From the NCBI GenBank assembly GCA_030608745.1, contig JAUWDQ010000089.1:1-9796 (forward strand): a stretch of 9,796 bases of DNA, in the 5' to 3' direction. The stretch's first letter is position 1; every line of letters starts with the position of its first letter. A program made the translations under genes and the position numbers. Source of the DNA: Pseudomonadota bacterium. GTDB lineage: Bacteria; Desulfobacterota; BSN033; WVXP01; G020346125. This document shows, in pieces, positions 6,402-9,796 of the stretch. The notes beneath the pieces were generated by a model. The model saw only the letters and a program-made list of their open reading frames with translations. It did not search any database and was not told where the DNA came from.

Positions 6402-6525
6402 GAAGACTTGGTAACCGGCACTTTTTTTCGTTTTTTGACTTGATTCAGATGCCCAAAGGTGATAAGAGGAAACCGTTTGTGTACTCTGAGACCATTGTGT
6501 AAGGGCTGAAAAAGGAGGGGGATTG

Positions 6526-6801
6526 ATGACCAAAGTCGATATTATTAGTACCGTCTATGAAAAGGTTGGATTTTCAAAGAAAGAGGCCATGCGGGTTGTT
6601 GAGACCATCTTCGATATCATGAAGGAGACTCTGGAAAGGGGGGAGAAGATAAAGATTTCCGGCTTTGGGAATTTTGTTGTGAGGAAAAAGAGGAACCGAA
6701 GGGGTCGAAACCCACAAACGGGCGGCGATATCGAGATTTCCGCGAGGAAAATTATGACCTTCAAACCATCACAGGTTTTAAAGAATGAGCTGAACCGTTA
6801 G
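6526..6801 (+). CDS. ihfA: Integration host factor alpha-type DNA-bending protein
   Basis: IHF/HU proteins bend DNA and organise the nucleoid; IHF-alpha pairs with IHF-beta. The 91 residues show the N-terminal helix pair (1-40), the SGFGNF turn (45-50), the beta-arm with RNPQTG at 61-66, whose Pro63 corresponds to the intercalating proline, and ARKIMTFKPSQVLK at the C-terminus. The match is closer to IHF-alpha than to HU because of the residues around the arm and the locus, next to rplT and a MerR gene. TTG (6523) and ATG (6526) are adjacent; AAGGAGG (6512-6518) gives 7-nt spacing to the ATG, so I use ATG. A beta partner is not in the window. pheST, often immediately upstream, is missing. Confidence 0.93.
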   Translation: MTKVDIISTVYEKVGFSKKEAMRVVETIFDIMKETLERGEKIKISGFGNFVVRKKRNRRGRNPQTGGDIEISARKIMTFKPSQVLKNELNR

Positions 6802-6856
6802 GGGTTTCTTGATTTATCTGGGAGGATATTTGAGACGAGGGGAGGAACAGGAAGGA

Positions 6857-7207
6857 TTGCGTCAACCAATTCCCGACAAACTTTACTACAAAATCGGGGA
6901 AGTGAGCAAGATTACGGGCGTTAAACCCCACGTTTTGAGGTATTGGGAATCGGAGTTCAGGGCGATAAGACCTTACAAGACCCGATCCTTGCAGAGGTTA
7001 TATCGGAAAAGGGATATCGAGCTCGTTCTCAAAATCAAGAAATTATTATACGAAGATCTATTCACCATTCCCGGTGCCAAAAGGAAGATAAAGGATTCCC
7101 CTGATAAGGCAAAGCAAATGGAGCTCCAATTTGATAAGAAAGCTTACAAAAGGATATTCATGGAGATCAAAAGGGAGTTGAAGGAGATTACCCAATTCCT
7201 GGAATAA
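6857..7207 (+). CDS. Small MerR-family transcriptional regulator downstream of ihfA
   Basis: The protein has a MerR-type winged helix-turn-helix: YKIGEVSKITGVKPHVLRYWESEF at residues 11-34, then RLYRKRDIELVLKIKKLLYE at 48-66 and IPGAKRKI at 71-78. Only about 38 residues follow, without the Cys motif or long effector domain of metal- or drug-sensing MerR proteins, so no ligand can be named. The short C-terminus containing AYKRIFMEIKRELKEITQFLE is helical in character. No ATG is available. TTG codons at 6809, 6830 and 6857 are in frame. I choose 6857, preceded by GGAGGA (6841-6846), because MRQPIPDKLYYKIGEV fits homologues' beginnings as I recall them; 6830, after GGGAGGA (6820-6826), is the alternative. 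The gap to ihfA is short, so cotranscription is likely. Confidence 0.88.
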   Translation: MRQPIPDKLYYKIGEVSKITGVKPHVLRYWESEFRAIRPYKTRSLQRLYRKRDIELVLKIKKLLYEDLFTIPGAKRKIKDSPDKAKQMELQFDKKAYKRIFMEIKRELKEITQFLE

Positions 7208-7240
7208 CAAGCCGAGGACCTTACGTCGCCATTTACGAAG

Positions 7241-7267
7241 AAGCAGGGCCAGTAGCCCTGCTTTTTT
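7241..7267 (+). terminator. Intrinsic terminator after merR
   Basis: GCAGGGC (7243-7249) pairs with GCCCTGC (7255-7261) around a 5-nt loop; flanking AA/TT extend the stem to 9 bp. Six T residues follow (7262-7267). It closes the thrS-to-merR cluster. The minus-strand omp gene ends just beyond it, and on that strand the hairpin is followed only by TTCTTC, so it is mainly a plus-strand terminator. Confidence 0.92.
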
Positions 7268-7290
7268 CATTTTTTAGATGATCTGCTGCC

Positions 7291-7971
7291 TTAAAAAAAG
7301 AATTTGAATCCTGCGCCGACGAATGCACCATTGAGGTTCATCGTACCGCCCAGTGTTTGGGATGTCCCTCCAGTGATTCGTTTTTCGTCTATATCCGCCT
7401 GTGCCCAGGAGTATTTCGCGTCGAAATTGAGGGCGATATGATCCGTTAGGAAAATATCAAAGCCTCCTCCTGCATGGACGAAGAAGGAATCGTCAATTTC
7501 GAGATCTATCCCAACCCCACGGGAAAGCCAATAATTTTGCAGCTCGGATTTTTCGTCGATTTCCAGGAAATAGTATCCACCCCCTATGGAGGCATAGGGG
7601 ACGATCCATTTCAGTTCCTCCGGTTTCTTGCTTATCCAGCGGAATTGGAGGGTGAGGGAAATAGGAAGGACCTCTACTCTTGCCCAATCAACTGCCAGGG
7701 TTTCATTTTTTATATCGAATTCCGTATAGCCAACTCCTCCCTCAAGGGCGAGGTACTTCAGGAAGCGGTAGGTAACGTTGATTTCCCCGCCTATTCCGTC
7801 TTCAAAATCGAGTCTTTGACCCCGGAGCTTGTCGCTTGTGGGGAAAAACCCATAAAGACGAACCCCAACGCCAATGGATCCCTGTAGTGGGAGATTTCCT
7901 TCAGCCCATGAGATGGTTGAAAATCCAACGACCAAAAAGAACAACATCACAAAAACACACAATCGCTTCAT
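7291..7971 (-). CDS. OmpW-like outer-membrane beta-barrel protein
   Basis: This is a probable small outer-membrane barrel. The first 23 residues form a signal peptide: MKR, a hydrophobic run of about 14 residues, and a cleavage site after SWA. The mature part of about 203 residues has alternating hydrophobic strands and Gly-rich turns, for example SIGGGYYFLE and HAGGGFDIFLTDHIALNFDAKY. The latter resembles the OmpW segment with a Leu-Thr-Asp turn before the last strands. The chain ends KFFF, the terminal aromatic expected for BAM-assembled barrels. ATG 7971 has GGAGG at 5-nt spacing and starts the signal peptide; an ATG at 7998 would add nine residues before it and has no good ribosome site. 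Cargo is unknown; OmpW relatives carry small hydrophobic molecules. Confidence 0.85.
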   Translation of the reverse strand: MKRLCVFVMLFFLVVGFSTISWAEGNLPLQGSIGVGVRLYGFFPTSDKLRGQRLDFEDGIGGEINVTYRFLKYLALEGGVGYTEFDIKNETLAVDWARVEVLPISLTLQFRWISKKPEELKWIVPYASIGGGYYFLEIDEKSELQNYWLSRGVGIDLEIDDSFFVHAGGGFDIFLTDHIALNFDAKYSWAQADIDEKRITGGTSQTLGGTMNLNGAFVGAGFKFFF

Positions 7972-8034
7972 GGCCCCCTCCACTCTATAGAAGTTCACTC
8001 AAGCTACTCGCTACTCCCCTGCCAGACACTGTAA

Positions 8035-8063
8035 TTAGTAGCATAGTGACCACCCATAGTCAA
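8035..8063 (-). promoter_or_regulatory. Sigma70-type promoter for the outer-membrane protein gene
   Basis: On the minus strand TTGACT (8063-8058) is followed after exactly 17 bp by TACTAA (8040-8035). Predicted transcription would begin near 8028, giving a 5' UTR of roughly 57 nt. The -35 matches consensus at 5 of 6 positions; the -10 is weaker, with TA and the fifth-position A matching. Confidence 0.65.
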
Positions 8064-8101
8064 CAGAATAATTTACCGGATTTTACTGGACTTTTGTGGA
8101 A

Positions 8102-8130
8102 TTGCTTTTTCAGGGATAGGAAATTATACT
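8102..8130 (+). promoter_or_regulatory. Possible promoter for the HAD phosphatase gene
   Basis: TATACT (8125-8130) is a 5/6 match to the -10 box, with TTGCTT 17 bp upstream (8102-8107; only TTG matches). A competing pair is TTGACG (8174-8179) and CATTAA (8197-8202), also with a 17-bp spacer, with a better -35 but a poorer -10. The sequence alone does not decide between them. The rest of 7972-8276 shows no gene. Confidence 0.35.
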
Positions 8131-8276
8131 GATGAGGACACTATTAATCCCTCTCCTTGACGGTTTTTTCCCATTGACGTTGAGATTTCAATGGTGCATT
8201 AAGGGTTCAAAGAGCCTCTTTTGCCAGGATGGGGGATGACGTTTAATCCCTCCATTCATGAATTTGAGGGAATTCC

Positions 8277-9332
8277 ATGATACGAAATCCCATGCTCAAT
8301 GTCGAAATCGTGATTTTCGACATTGATGGCGTTCTTATCGATGTATCCAAGTCCTATCGGTGGACTATCAAAAAGGCCACCGCTATCTATCTTAGAAGCG
8401 TGCTTGGCATCAAGGAGGGCGAAAAGTCATTGGTTACCGATGACGATGTCGTGACGTTTAAGGAGATCGGGGGTCTGAATAACGACTGGGATGTGACCAC
8501 CGGTCTTCTTTGCTACTTCGTCACCCTCTTGGAAGGGGAAGAGCCAGGGGATGCCCATACGATGGGTTCAATGAATGAGGTCATTTCCTTCTTGAGGAAG
8601 AATCGCAATCGGTTAAAGGGAGGAGTGGCAGAGATTGTTGAGAAGAAGGATATTCCCGGATTTCGGCAACGCGTGAGAAGTTTGGGGACGGGGTTGGAGG
8701 CCGTGAAAAAGGCCCTCAATTCGGGAAAGATTCGCTTCATATTTGGGACTGGAGATTTGGCGGCGGACAACGTGGTAAAACGGATCTTTCAAGAGGTCTA
8801 TTTGGGCCCCCACTTCAGAACCATTCATCACGTTCCTCCCGTCTTTTACTCGGGAAGAGGGTTTTTCGAAAGGGAGAGGTTACTGGTAAAGAAGGAGTCT
8901 CTCTCCATCCTTTCAAACAGGGTTAAGATGGGAATTGCCAGCGGCAGACCCAGGGTTGAAGCCATCCTCGGGCTGAGAAATTTTCACATCGAGCCCTATT
9001 TTGGGAGCCTGGTCACCTTGGAGGATTGCGAGGCCGAACAGGAGCGAGTCCTCAAACTGAAGGGGAAACGGGTGAATTTATTCAAGCCGAACCCATTTTC
9101 CATCATAGAGGCCGTTCGTCAAATTAACCCCGGGGAGGTGAGGTGCGCCTACGTGGGGGATCTTCCCGATGACATTGAAGCCGCGAACAGAGCCAAGGGG
9201 GAGATAGATATCATATCCGTGGGATGTCTCGGCTCATACAGGGATAAGGATAGGGCTCGGAAGAGGTTCTTGGAAATGGGCGCGGATCTCGTAATCAATG
9301 GTGTAGATGAGATTGTGAGGCTCATCCAATGA
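8277..9332 (+). CDS. HAD-superfamily (subfamily IA-like) phosphatase
   Basis: The 351-residue protein has all four HAD motifs: I, FDIDGVL with nucleophile Asp15 and Asp17; II, ASGRP with Ser222; III, Lys270 in LFKPNP; IV, GDLPDD at 294-299, which holds the Mg-binding acids. DVSKSYRWTIKKAT and FKEIGGLNNDWDVT (about 22-73) resemble the HAD-IA group first defined in archaea and cyanobacteria (TIGR01548 type). The segment from about 24 to 210 between motifs I and II is a large cap. The cap usually sets the substrate, which I cannot name. ATG 8277 has GAGGG (8266-8270) at 6-nt spacing. The gene stands alone, divergent from the outer-membrane gene and convergent with the alanine dehydrogenase frame. 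Confidence 0.9.
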   Translation: MIRNPMLNVEIVIFDIDGVLIDVSKSYRWTIKKATAIYLRSVLGIKEGEKSLVTDDDVVTFKEIGGLNNDWDVTTGLLCYFVTLLEGEEPGDAHTMGSMNEVISFLRKNRNRLKGGVAEIVEKKDIPGFRQRVRSLGTGLEAVKKALNSGKIRFIFGTGDLAADNVVKRIFQEVYLGPHFRTIHHVPPVFYSGRGFFERERLLVKKESLSILSNRVKMGIASGRPRVEAILGLRNFHIEPYFGSLVTLEDCEAEQERVLKLKGKRVNLFKPNPFSIIEAVRQINPGEVRCAYVGDLPDDIEAANRAKGEIDIISVGCLGSYRDKDRARKRFLEMGADLVINGVDEIVRLIQ

Positions 9333-9409
9333 GGAGAGAATTCGTTCAGGTATTGGGAAAGGTCGCTCTTCGCAGCTCAGAAATATTTGCGTAAAGGAGA
9401 AAACACAAG

Positions 9410-9444
9410 CAAATTCCAAATCCTAATTTCTAAACTCTAAACAA
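9410..9444. repeat. 7-bp tandem array
   Basis: Five units keep a 7-bp period: CAAATTC, CAAATCC, TAATTTC, TAAACTC, TAAACAA. The period is not a multiple of three and no ribosome site is present, so it is not coding. AAATCCTAA within it (9418-9426) has a perfect 9-bp inverted copy at 9479-9487 that runs into six T residues (9485-9490). This could act as a loose terminator for the HAD gene, but the 52-nt loop makes that doubtful. Confidence 0.75.
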
Positions 9445-9501
9445 ATATGAAGCACTAATGATCAAATGACTAAAACGTTTAGGATTTTTTCCTTGTTTGA
9501 C

Positions 9502-9541
9502 TGCAGCACCGCAGCACTGCAACACTGCAGAACCGCAACTC
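9502..9541. repeat. 8-bp tandem array, YGCARMAC
   Basis: Five units with an 8-bp period: TGCAGCAC, CGCAGCAC, TGCAACAC, TGCAGAAC and CGCAACTC. It lies 12 bases downstream of the alanine dehydrogenase stop codon. CTGCAG occurs twice, so local self-pairing is possible. The sequence and period differ from the arrays at 9410 and 1642. Confidence 0.8.
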
Positions 9542-9553
9542 AAGTGCCGCCTG

Positions 9554-9796
9554 CTAGAATTCGACCTTGAGGTATTCCAGGTTTAGCGCCTCGGCAACGG
9601 GTTTGTAGGTTACCTTTCCATTATAGGTGTTCAAGCCCCTCATCAGGGATTTGTCACTCCGCATGGCCTTTCTGTAACCCATATTGGCCATCTTGAGGCA
9701 GTATGGAAAGGTGGTATTGGTCAAGGCGAAGGTGGATGTCCTGGCAACAGCGCCGAGGATACACAGGAGAAGAACGTTTTTGGCATTCAGAGAGGG
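9554..9796 (-). CDS. ald: Alanine dehydrogenase, C-terminal part (continues beyond window, or is disrupted)
   Basis: Alanine dehydrogenase interconverts alanine and pyruvate plus ammonia with NAD. The last 66 residues match the family's end: GAVARTSTFALTN, then PYCLKMANMGYRKAM, then RGLNTYNGKVTYKPVAEALNLEY, closing with TAG (9556-9554). The frame is open to the window edge and encodes 80 residues of a protein that is usually about 370 long. The 14 residues nearest the edge (PSLNAKNVLLLCIL) do not fit. The family normally has an Asn-Met-Pro motif directly before Gly-Ala-Val, and it is missing here. The gene may be divergent, rearranged or affected by an assembly error at the edge. It is convergent with the HAD gene. 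Confidence 0.85.
   Translation of the reverse strand, partial: PSLNAKNVLLLCILGAVARTSTFALTNTTFPYCLKMANMGYRKAMRSDKSLMRGLNTYNGKVTYKPVAEALNLEYLKVEF

Noticed and set aside
6435..6466. TTGACT followed by TGATAA/GATAAG as an ihfA promoter
   Set aside because: The spacing is 19-20 bp and the -10 match is poor; transcription from upstream is as likely.
6477..6501. TTGTGTA direct repeat (6477 and 6495), 18 bp apart, before ihfA
   Set aside because: Two 7-mers are too little to argue for an operator without comparative data.
7474..7887. 137-codon plus-strand frame opposite the outer-membrane gene
   Set aside because: The minus-strand frame has a signal peptide, ribosome site, promoter and terminal Phe; the opposite frame has none of these.
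9418..9490. 9-bp inverted repeat ending in six T residues as a terminator for the HAD gene
   Set aside because: The loop would be 52 nt and the left arm is part of the 7-bp array, so chance pairing is likely.

Overview
The window reads as a chromosomal housekeeping region from a Gram-negative, deltaproteobacteria-like organism (Desulfobacterota or a relative). This rests on gene content and order, not on a database match: a translation cluster thrS-infC-rpmI-rplT followed by an IHF-alpha gene and a small MerR-type regulator, an outer-membrane beta-barrel protein with a signal peptide and a terminal Phe, and short-period A- or C-rich tandem repeats between genes. No phage, transposon, CRISPR array or defence gene was recognised.

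Layout. Positions 1-459 hold the 3' part of tsaD (tRNA t6A synthesis). A gene-poor stretch (460-765) contains broken coding-like fragments. A ComB-family phosphatase lies on the minus strand (766-1515). It is separated by about 400 bases, including a 9-bp tandem array, from rsmA (16S rRNA dimethyladenosine transferase, 1918-2799). A strong sigma70-type promoter then drives tRNA-Val(GAC) at 3004-3078. A terminator-like hairpin sits between this tRNA and thrS (3211-5154). infC (5163-5720) probably starts with AUU, as in E. coli. rpmI and rplT follow, then ihfA and merR, closed by a clear intrinsic terminator at 7241-7267. A minus-strand OmpW-like barrel gene (7291-7971) has its own sigma70-type promoter. 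Divergent from it is a HAD-superfamily phosphatase (8277-9332). Two more short-period arrays lie at 9410-9541. The window ends in the 3' part of an alanine dehydrogenase gene on the minus strand.

How the genes relate. Most of the window serves translation: tRNA modification (TsaD), rRNA modification (RsmA), a tRNA, tRNA charging (ThrRS), initiation (IF3) and ribosomal proteins L35 and L20. TsaD and ThrRS also meet on the same tRNAs, because tRNA-Thr isoacceptors carry t6A37. The pheS-pheT pair that often lies between rplT and ihfA is absent.

I found no convincing new protein system. The observations most worth following are RNA-level controls inside the translation cluster: the AUU start of infC under a 9-nt Shine-Dalgarno match, a compact potential H-type pseudoknot ending one base before the rpmI Shine-Dalgarno (candidate L20 autoregulation site), and the hairpin ahead of thrS whose loop is complementary to an upstream leader segment. 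The alanine dehydrogenase reading frame also departs from the family consensus in its last 42 bases at the window edge.
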